DNA of 64,000 nucleotides from Discostella pseudostelligera (taxonomy: Eukaryota; Bacillariophyta; Thalassiosirophyceae; Thalassiosirales; Thalassiosiraceae). The position numbers and the translations under genes are program-made. Location of the stretch: the NCBI GenBank assembly GCA_036940085.1, contig JALLBK010000070.1, positions 1 to 64,000 of the forward strand. Reading direction: 5' to 3'. The notes beneath the pieces are model-generated. The model did no database searches, had not been told where the DNA came from, and worked only from the letters and a program-made list of their open reading frames with translations. Below are positions 52,874-63,301 of the stretch, piece by piece. Each line of letters opens with the position of its first letter. Within the stretch, counting starts at the first letter, position 1.

Positions 52874-53518
52874 TCATCGACGATTCGACTTGAACCTCTT
52901 CTTCCTAGTTTTGTTGTAGTTGGCTTCTTTTATCCGCTCCTTCTTCTCTTCCTTCTTTTTAGCCAGTATTCTATCATCTTCTTCTTTCCTTACAAGGCTT
53001 TTCTCCTGTAATTTCTCAGCATCGGTTGCCAATGAATTTCGCAAATGTTGTTGAATTGCCGCAAATGGATTCGCCACAAAGGACGGATGTTGAAGCACAA
53101 GACCCATATGTGTGATTTCAGCAGCGGCAAGTGCCTTCTTTGCCTTATTGGTGTTGTGTGAAAGGCTATTAGACTTTTTATCGTCGTGTTTGGTGATGTT
53201 GGCTGGTAGCTTAGACACTGCATCGCTGAGCGCATCTCGAATGGCATCCAATCCATCGATTTTACCCTTCTGCTCCTCAAGACGCTGTAAACGAAGCGAC
53301 GAAAGCACCATCTTTTCCCGATTTAGGTATTGTTCTCGCTTAGCAAGTCGCTTCTTCTGTCCACGGCTGAGAACGACATCATCCTTCTCACTTGGAGAGT
53401 GAGTGTCGACCTCCAACTTTGCGGCGGCGGAGTCGGATGAGAGTGGTGCACCTTTCACATCACGGGACGAAGCCCTTGAAGCAGCACGGAATTTGCCAAC
53501 TTTTGATGCTTTTGGCAT
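52874..53518 (-). CDS. SLX9/FAM207A-like ribosome biogenesis protein
   Basis: 214 residues, one exon. Lys- and Arg-rich and mostly helical. It has LSRGQKKRLAKREQYLNREK, then LDAIRDALSDAVSKLP, a middle block GLVLQHPSFVANPFAAIQQH (compare HPxFxANPLxAIxxHL in SLX9/FAM207A) and a basic tail KEANYNKTRKKRFKSNRR. Slx9 helps export and maturation of 40S precursors in yeast. The match is short and motif-based. Confidence 0.6.
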   Translation of the reverse strand: MPKASKVGKFRAASRASSRDVKGAPLSSDSAAAKLEVDTHSPSEKDDVVLSRGQKKRLAKREQYLNREKMVLSSLRLQRLEEQKGKIDGLDAIRDALSDAVSKLPANITKHDDKKSNSLSHNTNKAKKALAAAEITHMGLVLQHPSFVANPFAAIQQHLRNSLATDAEKLQEKSLVRKEEDDRILAKKKEEKKERIKEANYNKTRKKRFKSNRR

Positions 53519-53983
53519 CGTAGGCTACTTTTTCGAACACTACACTTGGGGATAATTATTTGGTGCCCTCCTATCCGACACTACCGACATCGTCATGGTC
53601 ACCATCATCTCACCATCATCATGGTCTTATGATGGTCGATGGTGGTGGTGGTTTGTGTACGAAATGTAATGTGTGGTGGTTCGCCCTCGCGTCTGCCCGT
53701 CGACACTGCTCTTTCAACTCTACGTTTGGAACAGTATCTATGATTTACACATAAGTACACTAAATCCATTCAGATTTTGAAATTCAAATGATCTTCCTCA
53801 TAGGAATCAATACTTTTTTGGCTTAAAAGTCTCCATCACCATCACTACCCACCACCACAACCAGCCAAGCACTCCGCCGCCGCCCGCCGCAAACCAACCT
53901 ACAACCTACCCACAATACACCTCTCACCTCATCACCAATCATACCACCACAGCATCGCTACCACTACCAGTGCGAGCAAGGCC
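53519..53983. promoter_or_regulatory. divergent promoter region of SLX9-like and eEF1A genes
   Basis: CCACCA- and CCGCCG-rich just before the eEF1A start. An ATGG repeat of the (CATCATGG)n kind occurs around 53590-53650. No gene is supported. Confidence 0.4.
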
Positions 53984-55300
53984 ATGGCAAAGGGCAAGGC
54001 CCACATCTCTCTCGTCGTTATCGGCCACGTCAAAGCCGGCAAATCCACCACCGCCGGCCACTTGATCTACAAATGCGGCGGCATCGACAAGAAAACCATT
54101 GACAAGTATGAGCGAGAAGCCAATGAACTCGGTCGGGCATCTCAAAAGTTTGCTTGGGTCACTGATAATCTCCAGGCCGAGCGCGAACGCGGCATGACCA
54201 TCGATATAACACTGTGGAAATTCTCATCGGAGAAATACGATTTTACTGTCATAGACACGCCAGGAAATAAACTGTTCATTAAGAATATGATTACGGGCAC
54301 AAGTCAGGCAGATGTCGCCCTCATGATCGTGGATGCAACCCAAGGGAATTTTGAAAGCGGCATTTCACGAGAGGGACAGACGCGGGAACATGCGATGCTC
54401 GCGTTCACACTCGGGGTGAAGCAGATAGTCGTGGCGGTGAATAAAATGGATGATACGACGGTGAATTTCAGTGAGAGGCGGTACGAGGAGATTAAAGATT
54501 CGGTATCAAACTATCTGAAGAAGGTCGGATACAAATCATCGAGGGCTACGTTTGTACCCATCTCGGGATGGATGGGTGATAATATTACTGAGAAATCAAT
54601 GAACATGAATTGGTATGGTGGTCCGACGCTTCTTGTGGCACTTGACAATCTCACACCGCCGAAACGTACCGTGGGGTTGCCGCTACGAATACCCGTTCAA
54701 GATGTGTACAAAATTGGTGGCATAGGGACAGTTCCAGTGGGACGCGTAGAGACTGGTTCAATAAAACCGGGCATTACAGTTCAATTTGCACCCTCGGGTA
54801 TAAGAGCAGAGGTCATATCATGTGAAGTTCATCACGAGACATTGCTCGAGGTTGGACCGGGGAACAATGTTGGATTTAATGTTAAGAATGTGGCCGTGAA
54901 GGATATACGACGAGGAGATGTTGCCTCAAATGCCAACGATAATCCTGCATCAGCCGTATCAAGCTTTGAAGCTCAGCTCATCGTTATGAATCATCCTGGA
55001 AAGATATCGATCGGTTATTGTCCCGTTGTTGACTGTCATACCGCACATGTCGCATGTTCTATTACAAATATTCGAGAGAAGCTGGATCGTCGATCGGGAA
55101 AGGTAATGGAAGAAAATCCAGATTTTATTCAGAATGGAGACGCTGCGATTGTGACAATGGTTCCAACTAAACCACTTTGCGTGGAGAGTTTCGCCGATTA
55201 CCCACCTCTTGGTCGGTTTGTTATTCGTGACATGGGACGAACTGTGGCGGTGGGTATCATCAAGTCAGTTACGAAGGAAGAAGTCGCCCAGGGAGAATAA
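53984..55300 (+). CDS. divergent eEF1A-like GTPase lacking the catalytic His
   Basis: 438 residues, one exon. It is an eEF1A by overall sequence ([85 protein letters not shown]). However, the P-loop reads GHVKAGKST where eEF1A has GHVDSGKST (Lys17, Ala18), and the switch II motif is DTPGNKLF where others have D(A/T)PGHRDF: Asn95 (codon 54266-54268) replaces the His that activates the hydrolytic water. NKMD is intact. Divergent EF-1alpha genes co-occurring with EFL have been reported in diatoms, and a loss of translational function has been proposed for them. This gene fits that class. Confidence 0.9.
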   Translation: MAKGKAHISLVVIGHVKAGKSTTAGHLIYKCGGIDKKTIDKYEREANELGRASQKFAWVTDNLQAERERGMTIDITLWKFSSEKYDFTVIDTPGNKLFIKNMITGTSQADVALMIVDATQGNFESGISREGQTREHAMLAFTLGVKQIVVAVNKMDDTTVNFSERRYEEIKDSVSNYLKKVGYKSSRATFVPISGWMGDNITEKSMNMNWYGGPTLLVALDNLTPPKRTVGLPLRIPVQDVYKIGGIGTVPVGRVETGSIKPGITVQFAPSGIRAEVISCEVHHETLLEVGPGNNVGFNVKNVAVKDIRRGDVASNANDNPASAVSSFEAQLIVMNHPGKISIGYCPVVDCHTAHVACSITNIREKLDRRSGKVMEENPDFIQNGDAAIVTMVPTKPLCVESFADYPPLGRFVIRDMGRTVAVGIIKSVTKEEVAQGE

Positions 55301-55398
55301 GTGGAGGATTATTCTTGTATATTTTATAACATTTCGCTTCAATTTCCATGTTGTGAATGCTAGCATAACAATCTAATTACTAACTACATGTGTAGCAT

Positions 55399-56709
55399 TC
55401 AATAGCGACTATCATCATCCGCGGAAGTATGATCCTTTCCAACAAGTATCATATTGGCTTCCCATAATTCATCACAATATACTTGCATCGGTAGTATCGA
55501 AAATGGCTCCTCGAGTTGCATAGCCAGTTCATCCACTCCAAATAAGAAGAATGCCATGATTGCACTTGCTGGTAACACACCCCAATACTCACCCACGCTC
55601 GAAAAGGCAGAGTACAATGCAAATGGGAGAAGTAGTGCCCAAAGTGATAAGCAGCGGGCAGTGTGCCGAGTGTAAATTAGTGGAACCGGACTAGAGTATA
55701 TTTGTTCACACATGCTTGTGCACTCCATCAATACGATAATAGACTTGTCTGTCTCGAGCAAACTTTTTGGTTCAGACACTGATAGGGAATGTAATTGGGT
55801 TGATACTTCCTTCCATGCAGATGTTGTTCGATCTCGTGATGATAATACTTTTGTCAATATTGGAGAATCATGATAAATTCGCGAGACTTGTTCTTTGTAA
55901 ATCAATTCGTCTTCATCGGGAGAGGAAAGTTTGTTCATAACACTACGACAGTACAACCACACTGCTTTCGACAACTCCTCAACAGCGTCCACGTTGGAAG
56001 AGAAGACGGAAGCCATGCGCACTAGATTCTTCCCGTGGACAAGTATTCTCGACCATGCATCGCGTCCACACATCCATCTCGCGTAAGCAGCATTCGTCCT
56101 GAAGACGAGTAGCAATCCCAATGCCGGACTTGAGAGAGTAAAAGGTAGTGTAGGAAGGGCAAGCACAGGCAACTCAATATTGCTCGGTATTGGTATTGGC
56201 AGGCTTGCACTGTTGGTGACTATCCAATTCCATGTCAGGACGAGGACAGCGACCGATGCCACCGCCATCATCTGCGGTCGAAGTTGTCTCACTACGCCTG
56301 AGAAGAACATGGATTGCAGATTGTTTACTATTCTCGATGATGATGATCGATGAGCTACCCAATCATTGTATCGGAACACGTCCCGACGATATTGCCGAGA
56401 TGTTTCGCCGTAGGGTACTTGGCCAAGGAGTTTTGTTGCGGCTGCTAGCGAGCCTTCTCTAGGATTTTTTGCTTTTGTGTTTGTTTCCCTGAATATCGAC
56501 GCAGCACTATCATCGACACTGTCATTACTGCGGGCCAAGAGAATGAGTGTCAATTGTTGTGACGTCGTCGGCGTCGACGTCGGCGACGCAAACCCATGGC
56601 ATTGGCCAACGAGGATGGCGATAACTGCTACCGAGGCAAATGCTGTTTGTATCATCGTATCGGAAGATATCGCACGGACAAAACCTTTGCCTTCGCCTAG
56701 CGGAGCCAA
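55399..56709 (-). CDS. bestrophin-like anion channel, probably plastid/thylakoid
   Basis: 436 residues, one exon. Residues 19-41 (MIQTAFASVAVIAILVGQ) form a signal peptide ending in CHGFAS, a possible plastid-import junction. Met19 may be the true start. The bestrophin fold follows: YRRDVFRYNDWVAHRSSS, PALGLLLVFRTNAAYARW (conserved RTN.AY.RW), the helix LSLWALLLPFALYSAF and the conserved AIMAFFLFGVDELAMQLEEP, FSILPM. VCCN1/BST proteins regulate chloride across thylakoids and, in algae, supply bicarbonate near the pyrenoid. Which of these applies cannot be told from the sequence. Confidence 0.85.
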   Translation of the reverse strand: MAPLGEGKGFVRAISSDTMIQTAFASVAVIAILVGQCHGFASPTSTPTTSQQLTLILLARSNDSVDDSAASIFRETNTKAKNPREGSLAAATKLLGQVPYGETSRQYRRDVFRYNDWVAHRSSSSRIVNNLQSMFFSGVVRQLRPQMMAVASVAVLVLTWNWIVTNSASLPIPIPSNIELPVLALPTLPFTLSSPALGLLLVFRTNAAYARWMCGRDAWSRILVHGKNLVRMASVFSSNVDAVEELSKAVWLYCRSVMNKLSSPDEDELIYKEQVSRIYHDSPILTKVLSSRDRTTSAWKEVSTQLHSLSVSEPKSLLETDKSIIVLMECTSMCEQIYSSPVPLIYTRHTARCLSLWALLLPFALYSAFSSVGEYWGVLPASAIMAFFLFGVDELAMQLEEPFSILPMQVYCDELWEANMILVGKDHTSADDDSRY

Positions 56710-57398
56710 TACCTACCAACGACGGTCGACGCAACAATCGACATTGACATGAACAAGATGGCGCAGGGTGCGGGATGCGGGATGCCGGACAAGAGGAGAA
56801 GAGGAGGGTAGAATTTTTGTGGCTTCATCTTCATCATGGTGACGTATGCATCGCGCACCCATGGACACAAAGGAATCAGTATGAAGAAGATTCGACTCTT
56901 GAATCTTCTCCTCTCCGCGACGGCGGGAAAAGATACTTAGGGGGAAAGTTAATGGAAAGCAAGGCAGGAAAGATACTTAACCAAAATTTAAAGATACTTA
57001 GCTCTTCAATTAGCAGCAAGATACTTAGTGAAAATTCGAAGAGAGGAGCACCATCACACACACCATACAAAGAATAGTACCCGTAACGATTAGACAGAGA
57101 GACCATGCAATCTTCCTTGGATAAACCAATGTGGACGGAAGCGTCATCAACAGTGGGTGCGCATTGGAGGAGATTAGTAGTTACCCGCAATATGACTCCT
57201 TTTCAAGGTTTCAAATGCATCAATATTTCCTACGCAATCGTCCACAGCCATGTGCTTCTCGTCCTGCCACGGTCCTGCTGACTATCCAAGTTATTTGGTG
57301 AGACATCGATACGTAACCAACATGTCTATGCCGTCTCCTGGATTATCTCCCCCTATTACATGACGAATGATAACGCGACAAGTAGTGTCCACTCGAAC
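56710..57398. other. intergenic region with four AGATACTTA repeats
   Basis: AGATACTTAG/A at 56931, 56971, 56992 and 57019, in an otherwise A/G-rich stretch. No gene is seen. Confidence 0.5.
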
Positions 57399-58043
57399 TT
57401 AGAACTCATCACTCGCTCCCCCCACTGCCTCGAGACTATTGAGGATATGCAATCGTTGAAAGATCCAACTCTTGAGCTCTGGCTTCATGGATCCGCCCTT
57501 CATTTTCTCCAAACGAGCCACCTGCGCCTTCCGCTCCTCGTTAGATTGTGCTCTTGCTTTCCGAGCATACTCCTTCTCCTTTTCAGAGCAGTTGGATTTC
57601 TCATCCTTCATCTCTTCTTCCGATCCAACAACGCACTTCTTGTTCAGTTCTTCATCCACAAATGAGTCCAATTCATCCAAGCCCCTTCCTCCCCCATAAT
57701 CCTGTCCCTCGCTCGATCCATCCTTGAAGTATTTGAGTGTTGGGTACCCCGACACACCGTACTGCTGGCACAAATCTTTATTCTCCTCGGTGGTGCAATC
57801 AACCGAAGCAATTAGCACCGACGATGATGCGGAATACTTTTCGGCAAGGGCGTCCCAATCAGGTGCGAGAGCCTTGCAGTGGCCACACCACGGAGCGTAC
57901 CACTTAACGAACGTGTTCTTGGATTGGATGGCTTGTTCAAAGCTTTGGGGGTCAAGCTCTACTGATTTCCCCGCCACTTGTGATGCGAATGGTGTCACTA
58001 CGAGGGCGACAAAAAGTATGGCCGTGGTGGATTTCATGGTCAT
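57399..58043 (-). CDS. single-domain protein disulfide isomerase
   Basis: 214 residues, one exon. Signal peptide MTMKSTTAILFVALVVTP, then one thioredoxin domain: FVKWYAPWCGHCKALAPDW with the CGHC active site near residues 53-56, VDCTTEENKDLC, YGVSGYPTLKYF. A charged coiled helix with KEYARKARAQSNEERKAQ follows, and the chain ends GGASDEF, close to ER-retention tetrapeptides (KDEL-like). It catalyses disulfide exchange in the ER. It resembles small algal PDIs with one a-domain rather than the four-domain enzyme. Confidence 0.85.
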   Translation of the reverse strand: MTMKSTTAILFVALVVTPFASQVAGKSVELDPQSFEQAIQSKNTFVKWYAPWCGHCKALAPDWDALAEKYSASSSVLIASVDCTTEENKDLCQQYGVSGYPTLKYFKDGSSEGQDYGGGRGLDELDSFVDEELNKKCVVGSEEEMKDEKSNCSEKEKEYARKARAQSNEERKAQVARLEKMKGGSMKPELKSWIFQRLHILNSLEAVGGASDEF

Positions 58044-58210
58044 GGTTGGTGGAATCAGGACTGTCGACGTTGATGGGAAGATATTATGGTCGAAGGGCAG
58101 AGGTCGTCTTGGAACGGTATTACTACTAGTAGGCTGGTCTGCCGCTGTCGGTCATTGTCTTCGGCAAAAAGGGTGGCGAGGGCGTGAGCGATGAAAAGAT
58201 ACGGTGGACA

Positions 58211-58269
58211 AAATGGCGGGAAGAAAGGGGGAAAATGGCGGGAAGGAATGGATGGAAAATGGCGGGAAG
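58211..58269. promoter_or_regulatory. three AAAATGGCGGGAAG boxes between PDI and Rossmann genes
   Basis: Copies at 58211, 58232 and 58256 with TGGCGGGAA cores, close to the E2F consensus TTTGGCGGGAA. They lie in the 365-bp divergent spacer (58044-58408), about 170 bp upstream of the PDI start and 140 bp upstream of the + strand start. Confidence 0.5.
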
Positions 58270-58408
58270 GCAAGTGGAGTGCGTGGAATGCATGAAGATG
58301 GAAGATGGAAGGTGAAGGTGGAGGTGGTAGCGGCAGACCGATACCGATACACTAGGTAATATCCTCTATTCCTACTATCGTTATCGATAGATTGCATTCC
58401 TCAGCACT

Positions 58409-59649
58409 ATGATGGTATCGATTCATTCACTTAGCTCCGCATCAATTGTAGCTTTAATAGGATTATCTCGTGTAGATGCGTTCGTGCCGCATCGTCAACA
58501 AAACTGCGTTGGCATTTGGCACTCTTCCTCCTCATTGCACTTGAAGGCCGAAGGCTGCGCGGCGAAACCCTTTGAGAAGAAAAAGATTGCCGTATTCGGT
58601 GCAGGTGGATATATTGGCGCTGTGATATTTGGTTTCCTGCAGCGGGCGGCATCCCTGTGAGTTCTAGGAGTTCAGTAACATTCGGGGAAGGCCCACAACA
58701 CACAACATATGACTAACACTTTGCACTTCGCATTGACAGATATGGAACTGGCGTAGCTTCAGGACAAAGTCCCCGAGCGATCTGTGCCACCGGCTCAAGT
58801 TCTGAAGCACTGAATAAGGTAATTTCTCGTGAACATTCCTATGCACATTAAATGAGCAACTTCTCATCTTACTGTTGAGTATCTTTCTGTGTTGCATAGG
58901 TCCTTGGATCGTCATTCAAACTTGCGTATGCTGGGGAGGACTTGGTTCGCTTGGTGGATACATCCGATATTTCGCACATCAAGGAGCGTCTTAAAGGGTT
59001 CGATCTTGCAATATTGGGAACTACGTATCAATTAGAACGACGGGCAGTGACTCTAAACACGTATGAAAGATCACCGAATGACAAAACATTCGAATTCTAC
59101 TTAGATGAACGATACGGTGCATGGGAGAATGATATCCCGAGCAATGATTCCGATATTCATACAACAATGTTTCGGAATTCTGTTTTGGCATCCAGGGAAG
59201 CTGGAATAAGTCACCTAGTTGTGGTGGAAACTCCGCGTACTGTTGAACCGATGGATTATGTTAATATTCTGGAGGAAGTGGGCGTGGCGTACACGTACAT
59301 TCGAACCAACTTGCCATTAAAGAAAGATATTACCTACACTTTTGAAAAGGGTATAAGCAACAAACTATCAGTCATTCTTCTCCCCTCGGGATCGAGATTG
59401 TCATCGGTGGACGATATGGAACAGGCACCATCGGTTAGTAGGGAAGACCTTGCGGCGTTGGTTGTTCAGTCGTTCATGACATTGAATTGGTGTCAGAGTA
59501 GAATCTTGGAAGTGAAACCTTCCGACTCAAGTATTTCTAGTGGGTTTGGGGTAGAGGATAGTAGCAAAAAGAACAAAGGACAAAGATTCGACAGGGAATG
59601 GTGCCCAAATTCTGAGGTATTGGCCGAGACATTATCTGCACTAATTTAG
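58409..59649 (+). CDS. plastid-targeted NAD(P)-binding Rossmann-fold protein
   Basis: Three exons, 58409-58656, 58740-58818 and 58900-59649, 358 residues in frame. Signal peptide MMVSIHSLSSASIVALIGLS with a VDAFVPH junction (ASAF-like), so plastid import is likely. The dinucleotide fold begins KKIAVFGAGGYIGAVIFGFL (GxGGxIG) and continues FDLAILGTTYQLERR, LVVVETPRTVEPMDYV. It resembles atypical short-chain dehydrogenase/NmrA-type proteins. The usual YxxxK catalytic pair is not evident. Substrate unknown. Confidence 0.7.
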
Positions 59650-59792
59650 TCCGAGATACAACCAACAATAAGTGTAAATAATGCCGCGATTATGCATTAT
59701 CCGAATTGAATAGAATCATAACCAGCCACCGACGATCGCTTTACCGTCATCAGGATCTTGTTGTATGTTGTTGCATGCACCGCACAGCATTC

Positions 59793-60230
59793 CTACAATG
59801 TCTCCCGTAAATTATGCACCAAATGTTCTATACGGTAACGTTGTTTTGCATTAATCTTTTTCAACTCTTCATTTTCTGCACGCAATTTTTCCATATCCTT
59901 GCTACTGCTGGCACCTGCCCCACCTGCCTCCAACTTCATCGCCTCCATTATTTTGCGCAAACTGACGAGGATTTCCGAACGTTCCTTTCGTAGGGCGGCG
60001 CTAACATCGTCATGCGCCTTGGATAGCTCGAGATCATTGAGGCGGCTTTGTAATTCAGCAATGATGATATCATCGGAATTAGTTGCTTCCTGATATGGAA
60101 AGTCGTCATATCGATTATCACGTGTTAGTCATTGACAAACGATATGACACAACATGAAGAAATAATAATGCCAGGTGTGGATGCCAATACAGCAACCTAC
60201 ACACTCCAAAAATAATCTTACGGTGGCCAT
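59793..60230 (-). CDS. small coiled-coil protein with 9-nt first coding exon
   Basis: Exons 60230-60222 (ATGGCCACC) and 60089-59793, splitting at ACC|GTAAGA and CAG|GAAGC, give 101 residues. The chain is one long helix: DDIIIAELQSRLNDLE, ALRKERSEILVSLRKIMEAM, a Gly/Ser break, then LRAENEELKKINAKQRYRIE and HLVHNLRETL. No family is recognised; the ending (YRIxHLVxxL) recalls short coiled-coil modules in several eukaryotic proteins. The shadow frame on the + strand at 59899-60093 is not a gene. Confidence is limited by the tiny first exon. Confidence 0.55.
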
Positions 60231-60640
60231 GTTTGTTGCCTTGACGTGCGGTGTCGGACCTTCCCTTCCTTTTCGCTTCCACACACTCTCGCGATGCACT
60301 TGAATTGCCCTTTGCCCTCTTCTTTACCTCTGCCGATGCGTCGTGCTACGATACTTATTGTCGGAGTGGAAGTGGATGTGGTGGAGAAGTGGAACTCTAG
60401 AGGTAGATGTAGATTGCGGCGGAAGTGGAAGTGGAAGTGGAAATTGTCTCGACTACTCGAACACAGAATGTGGCTTTAATTTTGGCGGACGACAGCCAGA
60501 CTTGCAGTATCCACCGCCCCCAAATAATAATCCCCCAACAACTCACGGCAGCGGCAGCGACCATGAACATGGCAAAAAGTGGTAAGATTAATAGCATGCA
60601 ATGGTGCATCGGCCAAATCCTAATATAAATCCAAATCGCA
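60231..60640. promoter_or_regulatory. divergent intergenic region
   Basis: Between the coiled-coil gene (-) and the PH-domain gene (+). It contains GGAAGTGGAAGTGGAAGTGG repeats around 60421-60442. No gene is supported. Confidence 0.4.
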
Positions 60641-62788
60641 ATGCATCGGCAAGAATCCCATCGAATTTATCTCCAAACATTCTCCCCCCGCAGCGCCCAT
60701 CCCAAATCAGGAGCTGCATCTTCCGACGGCGCCATTTTGCATCGGCATGACAGTCATGATATCCACCCTCCAGAATATCCCACCATAGACAATACAAATC
60801 CATACAATTACAATTCATCTTCAGACTCATCCCTATCATCATATTCATTTTCTTCATCCTTTTCTTCCGCTCATACTCGCCATGGAAGTCGAGGAAATCA
60901 AAGCCACAAATCTACATTACATGACCCACACAATTCTCAGTCCAAGAAATTCGTTAGTTATCCTTCCACTGTCACCAATGCCGCCGTCGTTCGATTGACT
61001 GATAAGGCCAAGACAAAAGATGTCACCCCCTTGCTTCGGGGTAAATTCGGCCTTCCTCGAATATCCAATGATGATAATCAATCTTCAACTTCTTTCGACC
61101 CGACGAAGGCAGAAAATCAACTCCATTCGATACCAACACCCATTTCAAATATCACGAAGAATGATGGCGACAACAATAGTCATTCACATATTGATGGAAA
61201 CCACACACCAAGCAACATCACACCCGCAGGGTATCAAGATGAGATCGATACATTGGTACTAATTGGAACATGTGAGAGGCCACCCAAAGGCTTTGTCCGT
61301 TTTGAGCATGAAGAATATCTTGAGGAAAAACTTCGGCTTGACAAATTTCGTCGTCATTATTTATCTATGGAGCAACAATACCGAGGACAAGAGGGAGTAT
61401 CTGTGGAAGCTACTGATGAAGAAGCACCTGTTATCCGATCCATGGAGCGGAGAACTATCATGGCGAAACTGCCCCATCATCACATCCCCTTTTCGGAATC
61501 TACCGCGACTGTGAAAGCCTCCGGGGGTAAGCCAGGTTGGACATCATCCATGTTATTAGCCAATGAAGATTTACTAATGCGCACGAGTATAAGTGAGTCA
61601 TCTAGTGTGCTCCCATCGTTATCATCAGGCAGCACCACGATGATGAACTCGACGAGTAATAGTGCAATAGGATTGGATCTATCCTCATCCCGGGGCAGCT
61701 CGGCATGGGGTAGTGGCACTGCTGCTGGAGGAGGGGAGAGGATATCAACGTGGTCGACAATCGGTGTAGAGGGTGGAACGGCACAAGATCGTGAGAACTT
61801 GGATATTTCATCACCCACGGTTTCGACGCACGTATCTTCTCGTCCTTATTATGAATACGATTTGGAGCCAATTCACATTGTGAGGACATTACTCCCCGAG
61901 GAACAACCATTGCAGGTGAGAGATGAGATGCTAGTTCAATTGATGCACCTACGAGAAAAAGCTGAAGATGAAATGGGATTTCACTTATTTCGCGATGACA
62001 AAGGAGAAGTCGAACCTCTTCGTCCTCCACCTACTTTTCGCTGGTACTTTCAACCATGCAGTCCACTCGGGGGCATAGGAATGTCCGCATCATCACCAAA
62101 GGTCCAATGCATTCCTGCCTACATCGATGTGGATGGGTATTGTACCGAATATGAGAGTGACAGCGATCATGACGAAGTAGACAATGATTCATTTGAGACG
62201 CAAATGTCCTCCGCGATGCATAAACTCGTTGAAGAAAGACGACGCATTCACATTATGAGGGAATTGACTGATCCGCCCTTCCTTGTGTCTGGATATTTAC
62301 TGAAGCAAAGCCGGCGAGATCCAAATGTTTGGAGGAGAGTCTACTGTGTACTGTCTCAGGATCGCCTGTGGACTATTCGGAGAATGAAGCTGCTGAAGAA
62401 AAGCGACAATTTCTCTAGCTCCGATGATATTCTATCTTCCCTAAGAGTCGGAAGGAACCAGTACATCACACTGCATCGATCTCTTCTTCTGGAAAGAGAG
62501 GAAGGTGCTGAATTGACAAGGCAGTATTCGTCTTCCAGATGCAGCGGATACTACTTGTCGCCGCTGAATCATCGGCTTCAAAACTCATTCCGTGTGATTA
62601 CCGCTCAGGGACAATCTCATACCTTTCGGGCATTTACTTCACAATCATTCCGCGTTTGGGTATCCTCCCTATCGGAAAAGATTGCACAAATGCATGGAGA
62701 TGGAATGATGCATCTTGCGAATGTGATTGCGGAGGATGAGATATTGGCGAGAAGACGACGGGTGAATGGCATTCGACCCACTTCTTAA
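60641..62788 (+). CDS. PH-domain protein with long disordered N-terminus
   Basis: 715 residues, one exon. Residues 1-500 are Ser-, Asn-, Asp- and His-rich with little conservation, apart from PPKGFVRFEHEEYLEEKLR near residue 215. A helix-rich stretch leads to a C-terminal PH domain at ~545-690: FLVSGYLLKQSRRDPNVWRR, VYCVLSQDRLWTIRRMKLL, a basic NQYITLHRSLLLE strand, NSFRVITAQGQSHTFRAFTS and the closing helix RVWVSSLSEKIAQMH with its invariant Trp. PH domains bind phosphoinositides or proteins. No catalytic domain is present, so it is probably a membrane-recruited scaffold. The first Met of the frame was used. Confidence 0.8.
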   Translation: MHRQESHRIYLQTFSPRSAHPKSGAASSDGAILHRHDSHDIHPPEYPTIDNTNPYNYNSSSDSSLSSYSFSSSFSSAHTRHGSRGNQSHKSTLHDPHNSQSKKFVSYPSTVTNAAVVRLTDKAKTKDVTPLLRGKFGLPRISNDDNQSSTSFDPTKAENQLHSIPTPISNITKNDGDNNSHSHIDGNHTPSNITPAGYQDEIDTLVLIGTCERPPKGFVRFEHEEYLEEKLRLDKFRRHYLSMEQQYRGQEGVSVEATDEEAPVIRSMERRTIMAKLPHHHIPFSESTATVKASGGKPGWTSSMLLANEDLLMRTSISESSSVLPSLSSGSTTMMNSTSNSAIGLDLSSSRGSSAWGSGTAAGGGERISTWSTIGVEGGTAQDRENLDISSPTVSTHVSSRPYYEYDLEPIHIVRTLLPEEQPLQVRDEMLVQLMHLREKAEDEMGFHLFRDDKGEVEPLRPPPTFRWYFQPCSPLGGIGMSASSPKVQCIPAYIDVDGYCTEYESDSDHDEVDNDSFETQMSSAMHKLVEERRRIHIMRELTDPPFLVSGYLLKQSRRDPNVWRRVYCVLSQDRLWTIRRMKLLKKSDNFSSSDDILSSLRVGRNQYITLHRSLLLEREEGAELTRQYSSSRCSGYYLSPLNHRLQNSFRVITAQGQSHTFRAFTSQSFRVWVSSLSEKIAQMHGDGMMHLANVIAEDEILARRRRVNGIRPTS

Positions 62789-63301
62789 AAGTTTCCAGAA
62801 GTCGGCGACTCGAGCAAGGGAATGGATGGGATGGATAACTCAGCATAGTTCCGGAACTGGCCAATGGGAAAAGTAACCCTGTGTTTGTACGTTGACTATC
62901 GCAGACCTGTTTTACTGTTGTTGATAACACTATAATGATTCCAACTATTTGTAGTGATCAATATTCACTCCTAGCATCTGCTCAATTTCTTTTGAGTATA
63001 TGGTAATTGTCAAGTGGAAAGGCCCAAGACTGCAGAAGCGTGAAGCGTAGATGTATGACACTGGACTTGACACCTCCCTCCTCGTCCCTTCATTCATCGT
63101 CTACCGAGGCGATTGCCGGTATCATGGACTAAAATTCTTCAACATTGAGGATTGAGGAACATGCAACAGCGGTCGAGATGATGTTGTGGCTTGTTGTGGT
63201 ACATCTTCCTCTTCCCGCCATCCGCCACCGCCACCACAGCCAACCATCAACATCACCACCACCCACCGTCCAGAACCATAATCCAAAGTAACACCGTCAC
63301 C
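62789..63301. other. intergenic region, no gene recognised
   Basis: It lies downstream of the PH gene and upstream of the dihydrouridine synthase. CACCAC-type low complexity occurs at about 63220-63260. Confidence 0.4.
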
